Shown: piece after piece, positions 23,054 through 35,181 of the stretch
Numbering within the stretch: position 1 is the stretch's first letter
Layout: each line of letters starts with the position of its first letter
Assembly: GCA_032719365.1 (NCBI GenBank)
Contig: CM064870.1
Location: 25,548,738 to 25,612,737 of the forward strand
Reading direction: 5' to 3'
Length of the DNA stretch: 64,000 nt
Source: Prinsepia uniflora
Lineage: Eukaryota > Streptophyta > Magnoliopsida > Rosales > Rosaceae
The notes under the pieces: model-generated
What the model was told of the DNA's origin: nothing
Databases searched by the model: none
What the model saw: only the letters and a program-made list of their open reading frames with translations
Position numbers and translations under genes: made by a program

Positions 23054-26000
23054 TGTAACGACCCGTCCCGAATTCCGGGATTAGATTAGTGACTAATCTC
23101 GATTAGTGAGGTTGATCGGCGATTAGTAGGGCGAAATCGGACAAAATGTGCAAAATAACCGTTTTGCCCCTGGTCGTGGGAAAAATGTTGACTTCTTGAT
23201 CGGGCCGTCAAATGGACTTTGATCGATGACCGTGATGTAGTTCAGGACGTCACGAGTTCATAGATAGGTGGCACGCTCGATTCCGACATTCGAGGAGAAA
23301 GTTGTGATGTTCAGAAGTTTAGGGGCATTTTGGTAATTTGGCAGAATAGGGGCCAAATGTTGACTTTTGACCCAGGAAGTCTAGTGGACAAGGGCCAAGG
23401 ATCGTTACGTAGGTCTCGTCGATACGAATCCCTAGACAGGCAGTATGCCGAAATCGGAGTTCCGACGACGAAGTTATGGTCACGAGAACGAATTCGAGTA
23501 ACCGAACGAATCGAGATTTTGATTAAAATAATATTAAATAAGTGAACAGTAATTGACGAATCTGGACCCTTGGATGAGTGCCACGTGTCACTCATCCCCC
23601 ACACTCCCTAAAATCTGGATCATGTCTCCACTCAACACTTAAATATAATTATTTTGCCCTTTTATTCTCAGCCCTTCATCTCACTCCCAGATTGCATCTG
23701 GACCGTCCATCTCATCTCTCCCTTTCCTTCATCTTCTGATCAGACCCATCTCTCTCTCACTCTGTTACAATTTCCCACCCGAAAACACTTACCCACACAC
23801 ACCGCTCATTTGAACAACCCACATGAACCACCTCACCAATCTTTTCTGGGCTAGTGTGTGTGAGAGACTAGCTACTCGGTGAGGGTTGAGAAACGACGGG
23901 AGACGACGGGAGACGACGAGGTTGACGGCGGAGAAGAAAACAGAGAGGAGCAAAAATTTCAGAAATTGGAAAATCGATGTCGACTGGTTTTGATCGTTTT
24001 AGAAGGATGAGGGATGCTCCTGAGGTCAATTAGCGGTGGAGGTGGCCACGGTGGTGACCACGACGGCGAGGTAAGCCCCCAAACCCGTGAGTCTGTTTTC
24101 GGGTAAAAATGGCTGTGTGAGGTTTGAGGCTGTTAGTTCGATTTTGTTAATTAGGAGTTGTTTCTGAAGGTCTCAGGAGTCTAGTGAGTGCAAAACCAAG
24201 ACGAGAGGTGGCCGGGATCGTGCAGGCACGACGGTTGCAGGTGGCCGGTTTGCACTCCTCCACGAACAGGTAATGAAACGAGTTTGATTCGTAGTTTTTA
24301 AACCTTGGATCAACTGGAAATAATAAGACGAAGATGTAGGAACAATCAGAACTGAAATTTGTTGAGGATTGACTGAGAACCGGCCACCGGTTCGACTGGA
24401 CTGTGAACCCGGTTTGCGAAGGAAGACGATGACACTGTTCACTGCGCGTGGACTTCACACGCAGCCCCTTTGGGCGGCGCATGACGGCGCGTGGGTATGA
24501 ATCTCGAGGTGAGGTCAACATGACTTCTGTCTTATTTAATGTAACGAACATTTTGGAATTGGTTTCGTGTCGATTGGACACCGTTTCGATATTGTTCGGG
24601 ACGTCCGAAGGTTTTAAATCGAGTTTAAAAATAGTTAAAAATTCGGAAAAATTACGGGACTTTAATAGGATGTTAATGAAGAGGTTAGTGACCCTCTAAT
24701 GTGATTTGGACAGGATTGGGAGTCCCGGTGATAGTGGTGTGGCCCAGGAAGGCCTACGGCACGCGTATCGAGTCGTATCGTTAAACGGTCTGTGAGTGGA
24801 CTTTGGTTTTTATAAATTCTATGCATGCTTAACTGTTTCATATGGATTATGATTGTGATTGTATGATGTTGATTTGGATGTTGGTAAATTGTACGGTTTC
24901 ACGTATTTCGAGGCGATTTACGTGCTTGCACATAAATCGAGGTTTTTTCGGTTTTGTACGGATTTTCCATGTTTATGGCCTTGGATATAATATGATGAAA
25001 TGGTTTTAAAATTGGAAAGATGAACTCGGGCTTGAGGCCCAAATGTTTTAGAAATCTCGGACTTGAAGTACATTTGAGTTACATAATCGGGTCGGGGGCC
25101 CAGTTGCTTTATGAATTCGGGCCAGGGACCCAGTTGGTTTACAAGTCGGGTCGTGGGCCCAGTGGTTTACAAATCGAGCCGTGGGCCCAGGAGTTCATAA
25201 AATCGGGCATGAGGCCCAGTTGGATTATAAATGTGATTTCGGGTCTTGGACCCTATGTTTAATAAATGTGATTTCGGGTCAGGAACCCTAAATAGAATTG
25301 TGATGTTTTATGGAGATTTCGGGCAGGGCCCATTGTAATGTTGTGAAATTTTTTAATAAAACTGTTTTCCATATACCATCTCGATACGAGGATATATGAT
25401 GGTCTCCTCCAGATGTATGGGACACTGGGGAAGTCACGGTGCATTGCCTGCGAGGGGTCATTGTACGGAGCTACCGGACCGTATAGTGACTCAGGAGCAG
25501 GATTGCTATGATTTGACGTCTGGGACGTCAGACATCTGGGATGTCAGAGATATGGACCCGGAGAGACCCCGGGCAGCACGCGTAGCTTATTATACCGTGA
25601 GATATGACGTCTGGGACGTCAAGCGTCTGGGACGATAAGCATCTGGGATGCTGGTGATGGTAATGTGGTAAATATGGATTAATGAATCTATGAAATGGAT
25701 TTTCGGTTGGATTTGTGTTTATGTGGTAAAAATGGATTATTGGTTATTGAAATGGTATTCCGGGTCGGGGACCCTAAATGGTTTTGGAATTATGAATTTA
25801 TGTTTATGGCTTTGGGCGGTGGCACACATGGTTTTGTATGTCTGAATGTGGTATTCCACAGTTTTGGGCTGAGTTCCCACACTTGGTTTTGAGTTAACGG
25901 TTTTTGGGCTAATGCCCTAATGGCTTGGTTGAACAAACGTTTTGGTTACTGGTTTTCGTGGCATGCATACGTTTTTATTGGAGGGCATAAATGTCTTATA

Positions 26001-26244
26001 ACTGTGTTTAATGAACTTAATGATTTTCGTCCACTCACAGCTTTTATTGGTTTTAATGCCGTTCAGGTTGATTACGGATGCAGCAGAGACTGAGACATTT
26101 CACGCCTCCTCCATCGATCCTTGCGCACTCTGGAAGCCCCGTTTGGGCAGTGACTCTTGGCTATCCCTTGTCTGACACCCCTTGTTGGACGGGAGCAGGG
26201 CACATTCAACGGTAATCCCGGGGAGATTGGGATGGGTCCTGTTA
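23054..26244 (+). repeat. 5' LTR of LARD-like element
   Basis: 3191 bp, starting TGTAACGACCCGTCCC. It contains duplicated GTTGACTT blocks (23177-23300 and 23356-23480), the hairpin GGATGAGTG(C)CACG-TGTCACTCATCC (23572-23597), an AT-rich TATA-like stretch (AAATATAATTATTTTG near 23640), CTGTGAGTGGA at 24790-24800, the GGGCCC array (25020-25275), ACGTC dyads (25505-25645) and TCCACTCACAG at 26030-26040. Confidence 0.93.
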
Positions 26245-26247
26245 ACT

Positions 26248-26259
26248 TGGTATCAGAGC
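26248..26259 (+). other. Primer-binding site of LARD-like element
   Basis: TGGTATCAGAGC, complementary to the 3' end of initiator tRNA-Met, three bases after the 5' LTR end. Confidence 0.93.
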
Positions 26260-27423
26260 AGGGTTGCTCTTTTTGTGCGCGCAGGTCGAGGGTGTGATGT
26301 CTCTTGGGGCTGCAGTTCGTTATCAACCTGATAGATAGTTTTTGGGTTTTAATCGCGGATAGAGTGTGTTTGGCCTGATACGTCGTGCGTTAATGTGATT
26401 CGACCCAAGTGGGGTTGATTGTGATGAACTGGTATTGTGGGACCGTCGGTTCGGTCATGTTATATTGGATTGTTGTGCTGCTAGGTGCAGCTAGGTTCGG
26501 GGAACCTCATTTGAGTAATGGTCTGATAATGTGAACCCTAGTGGTGATTGCTAGTGCAAGGGATGTTGGTACAACGGAGTTGACCGATGACCTTAGTGGT
26601 GGAACCCACATTGAATTGATGGTAGGATTGGATTTGACGTCTATACGATGTCTAGACCGCGGGGTCTGTCAGGTTGTGGATTTTATATTACGGAGAGCTG
26701 TTGGGTTCAGTGGAACCATAGGGTGTGATTGTGGAACCCTAGTATTAAAAAGGTAAACCTTAATTGTTACTAGTGGATGAGAACTTGTGCTGCGAAGAGC
26801 GGTTGAGGTCATGGATGACCATGTGGATGACTCTAGTGAGTCTAGGGTATCTAGTGTGGTTACAATACTTGAGGATCAGGGGACGTTCAGGGAACGTTCA
26901 TTATCCTGATGTGGATTGTTAGAATGGTGGTACCCATAGTTGTGAGGTACGAGTAGAGGTACGGGATCGTCGTTCGGTATGAACGGAGCTAGTATGGATG
27001 CCTGTGTGCTGATACTAGGTTGGTCGATAATGTGTTGGTGCTGGTACTAGCGCTGGTGCTAGTCTCGGTGGTTGTGATGACGATGAGCCACGAGTTGGGG
27101 CGTGACTCCGTCATGATGAACATATGTTCGGTACTTGCGATTCGGTAGTGGTTGAGTGATGGACTGGATGGGACCCAGTTACGATTGTGATGTGTTGGGA
27201 TCAGTCCCGACAGCGGTAAAATGACAAGTGTTTAGTGGGTAAAAAGGTATGATTGAGACTTGAGTAATATTGGGATGACGTCCCCTACGTCATGAGATTA
27301 GTGGATTTGGGAAGTTGTTGGCAACTCTGAAATTGGTGTAACAGTATGTTTTTAATATCCCCAGAAAGTACATGGAAATGATTAGAATTGGAAGAGACGA
27401 GGAAACCATTGGTGGAATAGATG

Positions 27424-27796
27424 TGGGATTTTGTGATTGTGAATAACTTGGAGAACTGAGTGTTGAACCTGTAAGGATTGAGATATGAGAACAAAACAAT
27501 AATGAATTACGTCATTTTGGAGATGGGTATTAATAGACATGAGGTCTGAGTAATGGATTGATTACGTACACGTGGTTATCCAAGTAAGTTGAGGAGGTAG
27601 GAAGTCTAGTGGGATTTTGTGATTGTGAATAACTTAGAGAACTGAGTGTTGAACCTGTAAGGATTGAGATATGAGAACAAAACAATAATGAATTACGTCA
27701 TTTTGGAGATGGGTATTAATAGACATGAGGTCTGGGTAATGGATTGATTACGGACACGTGGTTATCCAAGTGAGTTGAGGAGGTAGGAAGTCTAGT
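27424..27796 (+). repeat. 186-bp tandem duplication in LARD-like interior
   Basis: Two adjacent copies with a period of 186 bp, starting GGGATTTTGTGATTGTGAAT and ending GAGGTAGGAAGTCTAGTG. They differ at only a handful of positions (for example CTTGGAG/CTTAGAG, GTCTGAGT/GTCTGGGT, ATTACGTACA/ATTACGGACA), so the duplication is recent. Confidence 0.93.
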
Positions 27797-29407
27797 GGTT
27801 GGACTTGACATCTCGTTGGGAGCATGTCTGTTTCCAACATGGTTGGAACCTTAGTTTCGAGGAGAGTTGTGATTGGGGGACGAGATGAGTGCTCGTTTCC
27901 ACATTAGTGATGGGTATTTTGAAGTCATTGGGGTTGACTTCTTGTTTTCTGCCCTGGCAGACGTTGATTGTAGTTACCAGTACGTTGAGCGTGTATTGGT
28001 TGGTGGGCCCACGTGTGGTTTGGGGTCATCAGGTGGAGTTGCGTATTCAAAATTAGGTAAACGAGATTTCTCATTTTCTGCTTGGTGGCAGACGATGTTA
28101 GGTCACATGGCGTGGTGAGTGCAGCGAGTTTTATTTGCATCCACGTAGGATGAGTATTGGCGTCTTTGTTTTGGATCATCCTTGGTTTTTCCTAGATGGA
28201 ATGGCAAGGATTGATACGAGGTAATCAGTGAAAATCCGCAGTCTCGGCGTGTCTCGTCGTTGACTGATCTGTCTAGATGTGGGAGTCAGTTTTCGAACGT
28301 TGTGACACTACGTAAATTAGATGAGGGTGTAAGACCCTATGGTTTGGGATCTAGTAGTTAGCTGTGTGGATCCTAGGTGGTGTAGGATCGTGACGTTTAT
28401 AGTCAGGGACGCAGTGTCGAATCTGGGCCGTGATCTGATGATCCAGATAAGGAGAGAGTTTATGACTCTTACCTTGGTATGTGAGTCGTAAACAACGGGA
28501 TAGAACTTCTTTTCGAAGTGGATCCCGTATGGTATATTACTCAAGTGGGTAGGTTTCCGACGTGTTCAGATTTTGTCAACCTTAGAAGTGTGGAGGTTGG
28601 ATTGGCTTCCCTACGAAGTCAAACAAGTGTATTGAGCAGGTAACCGATAGGTTCGGTTTTGGTGTGTCTTGGTAGACGTAAACGAGATTTCGGGTTTTGG
28701 AATCGAAATTCTGGGTGACGATTCAGGATTCGATTTTGGAACTTGAAAATAGATTTTCGGATTTGGGTACGGACTGATTATTCCAAATGCTAGCTTATGG
28801 AATAATAATTTCGGATTCGGATTTGGAAATGAATTAAAATGTGATGTCTGGGTTTGGATTCGGGATTTCTTACGAAATTGCGGATTCAGATTCGGAATTG
28901 GAACTAGATGATGGGTGGAGTTTCGATTTGTCACATGCTGGATTGGGCAAACGTACTCCATTATTAGAACGTGTTTGGCTATGACCTAGGTGGTCGTAGT
29001 CTGGTCGATGGGTTATACCCTAGGTGTGTCGGTGAGCGTGTTGGTAGTCGGATTGGTTCCGATACCATTGGATTAGTCGTGGACCGGACATTACTATGAA
29101 ATGGGTCATGGTATTTCCGATGAGTCTAATTACACACGAATCGGGTGAAATATCGGTAAGTGTATACTTAAGTCAAGTAAGTTGGTGGATTGTGTAGCTA
29201 CGATGTAAATACTAGTGGTACGTTTGGTTGCAGACAAGTTTTTGTTCTGATTAGTTGGTTTATGGGTGTACATGTGTTGCGAGATCGATTCCACTTTCCA
29301 CGGGGTGTTTGTGGAATCAGGGTAGTCGAGTTTCGAGAATGAAGCTAATTAAGGAGGGAAGAACGTTTGAGATTAGATCGGTTGGAATTTCGAGGATTAA
29401 ATTAATT

Positions 29408-29420
29408 AAGGAGGGAAGGT
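29408..29420 (+). other. Polypurine tract of LARD-like element
   Basis: AAGGAGGGAAGGT directly precedes TGTAACGACC of the 3' LTR. A second AATTAAGGAGGGAAG occurs about 57 bp upstream (near 29347-29361). Confidence 0.85.
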
Positions 29421-32400
29421 TGTAACGACCCGTACCGAATTTCAGGATTAGATTAGTGACTAACCTCGATTAGTGAGGTTGATCGGTGATTAGTAGGGCG
29501 AAATCGGACAAAATGTGCAAAATGACCGTTTTGCCCCTAGTCGTGGACAAAATGTTGACTTTTTGATCGACCCGTCAAATGGACTTTGACCGATGTCCGT
29601 GACGTAGTTCAGGACGTCACGAGTTCATAGACAGGTGGAACGCTCGATTCCGACATTTGAGGTGAAAATTGTGATGTTCAGAAGTTGAGGGGCATTTTGG
29701 TAATTTGGTAGAATAGGGGCCAATTGTTGACTTTTGACCTGGGAAGTCTAGTGCACGAGGGCCAAGGACCGTTACGTAGGTCTCGTCGATACGAATCCAT
29801 AGACAGGCAGCATGCCGAAATCGGAGTTCCGACGAAGAAATTATGGTCACGGGAACGAATTCGAGTAACCGAACGAACCGAGATTTTGATTAAAATAATA
29901 TTAAATAATTGGACAGTAATTGACGAATCTGGACCCTTGGATGAGTGCCACGTGTCACTCATCCCCACACTCCCTAAAATCTGGATCATGTCTCCACTCA
30001 ACACTTAAATATAATTATTTTGCCCTTTTAATCTCAGCCCTTCATCTCACTCCCAGATTGCATCTGGACCGTCCATCTCATCTCTCCCTTTCCTTCATCT
30101 TCTGATCAGACCCATCTCTCTCTCACTCTGTTACAATTTCCCACCCGAAAACACTTACCCACACACACCACTCATTTGAACAACCCACATGAACCACCTC
30201 ACCAATCTCTTCTGTGCTGGTGTGTGTGAGAAACTAGCTACTCGGTGAGGGTTGAGAAACGACGGGAGACGACGGGAGACGGCGAGGTGGACGGCGGAGA
30301 AGAAAACAGAGAGAAGCAAAAATTTCAGAAATTGGAAAATCGATGTAGACTGGTTTTGATCGTTTTAGAAGGATGAGGGATGCTCCTGAGGTTAATTAGG
30401 GGTGGAGGTGGCCACGGTGGTGACCACGGTGGCGAGGTAAGCCCCCAAACCCGTGAGTCTGTTTTCGGGTAAAAATGGCAGTGTGAGGTTTGAGGATGTT
30501 AGTTCGATTTTGTTAATTAGGAGTTGTTTCTGAAGGTCTCAGGAGTCTAGTGAGTGCAAAACCAAGACGAGAGGTGGCCGGGATCGTGCAGGCACGACGG
30601 TTGCAGGTGGCCGGTCTGCACTCCTCCACAAACAGGTAATGAAACGAGTTTGATTCTTATTTTTTAAACCTTGGATCAACTGGAAATAATAAGACTAAGA
30701 TGTAGGAACAATCAGAACTGAAATTGGTTGAGGATTGACTGAGAACCGGCTGCCGGTTCGACTGGACTGTGAACCCGGTTTGCGAAGGAAGACGATGACA
30801 CTGTTCACCGCGCGTGGACTTCACGAGCAGCCCCTTTGGGCAGCGCGTGACGGCGTGTGGGCACGAATCTCAAGGTGAGGTCAACATGACTTCTGTCCTA
30901 TTTAATGTAACGACCATTTTGGAATTGGTTTCGTGTCGATCGGACACCGTTTCGATATTGTTCAGGACGTCCGAAAGTTTTAAATCGAGTTTTAAAATAT
31001 TCAAAAATTCAAAAAATTACGGGACTTTAATAGGATGTTAATGAAGAGGTTAGTGACCCTCTAATATGATTTGGACAGGATTGGGAGTCCCGGTGATAGT
31101 GGTGTGGTCAGGGAAGGCCTATGGCACACGTATCGAGGCGTATCGTTAAACGGTCTGTGAGTGGAGTTTGGTTTTATAAATTCTATGCATGATTAACTGT
31201 TTCATATGGATTATGATTGTGATTGTATGATGTTGATTTGGATGTTGGTAAATTGTACGGTTTCACGTATTTCGAGGCGATTTACGTGCTTGCACGTAAA
31301 TCGAGGTTTTCCGATTTTGCACGGATTTTTCCATGTTTATGGCCTTGGATATAATATGATGAAATGGTTTTAAAATTGGAAAGATGAACTCGGGCTTCAG
31401 GCCCAATTGTTTTGGAAATCTCGGACTTGAAGTCCATTTGAGTTACATAATCGGGCCGGGGGCCCAGTTGCTTTATGAAATCGGGCCAGGGGCCCAGTTG
31501 TTACGAAATCAGGCTGAGACCCATTTGGGTGATATTATCGGGCCAAGGGCCCAGTTGGTTTATAAATTCGGACCGTGGGCCCAGTTGGTTTACAAGTCGG
31601 GCCGTGGGTCCAGTGGTTTACAAATCGGGCCGTGGGCCCAGGAGTTCATAAAATCGGGCATGAGGCCCAGTTGGATTATAAATGTGATTTCAGGTCTGGG
31701 ACCCTATGTTTAATAAATTTGATTTCGGGTTAGGGACCCTAAATAGAATTGTGATCTTTTATGGAGATTTCGGGCAGGGCCCATTGTAATGTTGTGAAAT
31801 GATTTAATAAAACTGTTTTCCATATACCATCTGGATACGAGGATATATGATGGTCTCCGCCAGATGTCTGGGACACTGGGGAAGTCACGGTGCATTGCCT
31901 GCGAGGGGTCATTGTACGGAGCTACCGGACCGTATAGTGACTCAGGAGTAGGATTGCTATGATTTGACGTCTGAGACGTCAGACATCTGGGATGTCAGAG
32001 ATATGGACCCGGAGAGACCCCGGGCAGCACACGTAGCTTATTATACCGTGAGATATGACGTCTGGGACGTCAAGCGTCTGGGACGCTAAGCAGCTGGGAT
32101 GCTGGTGATGGTAATGTGGTAAATATGGATTAATGAATCTATGAAATGGATTTTCGGTTGGATTTGTGTTTATGTGGTAAAAATGGATTATTGGTTATTG
32201 AAATGGTATTCCGGGTCGGGGACCCTAAATGGTTTTGGAATTATGAATTTATGTTTATGGCTTTGGGCGGTGGGCCACATGGTTTTGTATGTCTGAATGT
32301 GGTATTCCACAGTTTTGGCTGAGTTCCCACACTTGGTTTTGAGTTAACGGTTTTTGGGCTAAGGCCCTAATGACTTAGTTGAACAAACGTTTTGGTTACT

Positions 32401-32694
32401 GGTTTTCGTGGCATGCATACGTTTTTATTGGAGGGCATAAATGTCTTATAACTGTGTTTAATGAACTTAATGATTTTCGTCCACTCACAGCTTTTATTGG
32501 TTTTAATGCCGTTCAGGTTGATTACGGATGCAGCAGAGACTGAGACATTTCACGCCTCCTCCATCGATCCTTGCGCACTCTGGAAGCCCCGTTTGGGCAG
32601 TGACTCTTGGCTATCCCTTGTCTGACACTCCTTGTTGGACAGGAGCAGGGCACATTCAACGGTAATCCCGGGGGGATTGGGATGGGTCATGTCA
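29421..32694 (+). repeat. 3' LTR of LARD-like element
   Basis: 3274 bp, closely matching the 5' LTR. The main length difference is extra GGGCC...GGGCCC units in its central array (31384-31740 against 25020-25275). It ends GGGTCATGTCA. The hairpin is at 29939-29964 and the inverted pair CTGTGAGTGGA / TCCACTCACAG at 31155-31165 and 32480-32490. Confidence 0.93.
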
Positions 32695-35176
32695 CGAAGT
32701 CCATTATTTTTCTATTTTTCGATTGGGTCATAAAGTCAAAATCATTTCAATAGGGTCTCAAGCTCGATTTACCTTCGCACGAAAATCCGTAAATCATTCA
32801 TTTTCAAACCATCATTAAAGTCACAAATCATCATTCAAATCACTATGCAATCATTGCATTTCGAACCTTGTTTATAAAACATTAAAACATATATGCATGC
32901 ATCATTTAAAAAGAAAAGTCCAATCACGTATATGCATATATCCGTACTGTAGGCCATTCCGAGGCTAATTCATACTCACCGGGATGTCCACACCTATCCA
33001 AATCACACTCAAAGGTTATTACTAATCTATAAAAGCCCAAACTATAAACCCTCAAAACTCCCGGAGCAGTTAACGTGTCCCAAATAGGCTTCTCGAGGCT
33101 AAAAACCTTTATTTAGCTAGTCGAAACCTTTCGAATAAGGTCGGTCCCACCTCGAAATTCGTACCCACACACCCCCACGCGCGAGTCAAGGTTAAGGTCA
33201 ATGTTGGTCAAAAGTCAACGCTGACGTCATCAAAGTCAACACTGACGTCAGGAAAGTCAACACTGATGTTAGTGGTCAACATGTCAGATCTGACAGTGCC
33301 ACGTGTCAGCTTGCAATTGGTCCATGTGTCAGACACCTAACATGCTGATTGGACCTGACAGCATGCCACGTGTTAAACGGTGAGTGTTCCACGCGTCTGA
33401 CAGCTCTAATAATTGATGATATCATCAGATGACATCATCATCGTCTTCCACTCGTCGGATTGACCCGACCCTCTGCAACGGGTTGAACAGACCAGTGGCC
33501 TGACCCAGTCTGTTCTTCCTTTTCCAACCACCAAACCACAGCATTTTCATCCCTACTAACTCGCTTAACACCCAGAAAACGTCCTAGGACCTCAAAATTA
33601 GAAGAAATGGGCTAGGATCTACCTGCCTAAGCTCGACACCTCACAACCATCTTTAAAGCACCAACTAACGCTGCTCAGCCATCCAATCCTCTTGCTTTTG
33701 CTCCATAGCAGCTCACAAGAGCTCAGTCGTCGAATTTTCAAAAGGAAACGGGTTTTAGGTTTTCGTGGGTTTTCTAGGCTCCTCCACTGTCCACGGTGGT
33801 CCTGCTGCCTGCCATAACGTCTCTCAGTCCCTCACTCACCCTCAGTCACTCTCTTGGCCTCAAACCGAATTGCAAATGGGGAAGGGGAAGGGGAAGGATT
33901 TTGGGGTTTTCGGGTTTGGTTGAACGAAAGAGAGAAAAGGGAGAGATATGCATGAATGAAAAGGGATGGCCAATGGATGAGTGACACTTGTCACTCATCT
34001 ATTGGGCTTGACCTAAATATCTTGGCACATAAGAGACAAATGTTCACCTGCCTCGTAATTCGTGCAATAGTACCCAAAACTATCAGTGACCTGTAACTTT
34101 CTCGTACGATGTTCGATTTTGACGTGATGCCTGTCTATGGACTCGTATCAACTCGATCCACGTATCGGTCCTTGGTCCTCATGCATTTGACCTCCCGGGT
34201 CAGAAGTTAACTTTTTACCCTCGTTTAGGGGCAAAATTATCATTTCACCCTGAGCGTCTGACAATCCTCAACTAATTCCCAATTAGTCTCCCTAATCCTT
34301 AATTAGTACCTAATTAATCTCGTAAATTTGGGATAGGTCGTTACAATCTACCCTACTTAAAGAACTTTTATCCTTGAAATTCCAATCGACTCTTATCCGC
34401 ACCCAAACTGCGAAAATCCAAATCTGCTTCCAACCTGAGGTCTTTACGTGCGTACACACACGTCCAACACCTAATCATGGTACTTGTACTGAATACAAAC
34501 ATTACTTGACGTTAACTACCCTTCGACGACCAAAGTTTCAACTCATCTCAACTCCATAATTGTATCCCACAAGTGCGGGACCTGCTATCAGCAAAACTTC
34601 CTCACTCAAACTCAAGTCTCGAATGAGACTTCGACACTCGTCTATCCCACCTGTCACTCACACAGGTATGCTCAGAATCCAATTCGACAATCTTACTGTA
34701 CTAAGCTGACATCCTTTTTCAAATTTTCTGCCTGACGATCCTTTTCAGCTAACAATTCAAACTAACATCTCGGGTAGTATGTAATCTGTCGATTGCCGAC
34801 TCTGCTCAAGCTCTGATCTTGCTGTACCAGACTGTTATCACCAATCCTGTCTCAGAAGACAGTTTCCTAACGTCCAACACATTCACAACATCCAATATTT
34901 TTCTGATACTCCATATGTTGATGACACACCGTCGCTCCCAACTGGTAACTCACAGCTCCACTACGCTTCCACTATGAAACTCTGACCTTGACTCACTCTT
35001 GAGTCACAACACCGTATCTCATATCACTCAGCAACTAACGTTGTGATCCTGATTCATCTCAAGTCCTAAACTGTCGTCTCATGTATCCTGTCGATACACT
35101 TGTCGACATCTCACCCATCCTTGGTATCTCGACCTCATCAAATACTTACTCTAGCAGAGATTATCCCACACATAAA

Positions 35177-35181
35177 TACCA
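35177..35181. repeat. Target site duplication TACCA
   Basis: Repeated exactly at 36961-36965, on the other side of the solo LTR. Confidence 0.9.

Larger units (their letters stand above)
26245..29420 (+). other. Non-coding internal region of LARD-like element
   Basis: No open frame resembles a retroelement protein on either strand. The region holds the primer-binding site at its left end, a 186-bp tandem duplication at 27424-27796, and two polypurine-like stretches at its right end. In such elements the interior is thought to serve packaging and reverse transcription rather than coding. Confidence 0.75.
23054..32694 (+). mobile_element. Complete non-autonomous LTR retrotransposon (LARD-like), 9641 bp
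   Basis: It has two long LTRs (23054-26244 and 29421-32694), a tRNA-Met primer-binding site (26248-26259), a polypurine tract (about 29408-29420) and a perfect 5-bp duplication CGAAG (23049-23053 and 32695-32699). The 3.2 kb internal region has no gag, protease, reverse transcriptase or integrase; its longest open frame is 116 codons without recognisable motif. Long LTRs plus a non-coding interior of this size match the LARD type (large retrotransposon derivative), which depends on proteins supplied by autonomous relatives. The LTRs are nearly identical by eye, so this is the youngest large insertion here. The one terminal defect is TTA instead of TCA at the 5' LTR end. Confidence 0.93.
22846..34345 (-). 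mobile_element. 3' LTR of family C element, split by a nested element
   Basis: The LTR is in two parts, 22846-23053 and 32700-34345, which join perfectly in register after removal of the 23054-32694 insertion and one CGAAG. Intact copies of the same site occur at about 20574 and 40080. The high end GGATAGGTCGTTACA (34345) is followed on the plus strand by ATCTACCCTACTT, which on the minus strand is a polypurine tract (AAGTAGGGTAGA) directly before TGTAACGACC. The low end is truncated at 22846. Confidence 0.75.

Noticed and set aside
26248..26259. Fragment of a tRNA gene
   Set aside because: Only the short complement to tRNA-Met is present, placed exactly at the LTR edge; it is a primer-binding site.
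26245..29420. Hidden gag or pol in the LARD interior
   Set aside because: No frame on either strand shows a protease, reverse transcriptase, RNase H or integrase motif; the longest is 116 codons and is composed of degenerate GGATTCGGATTTGG-type repeats.
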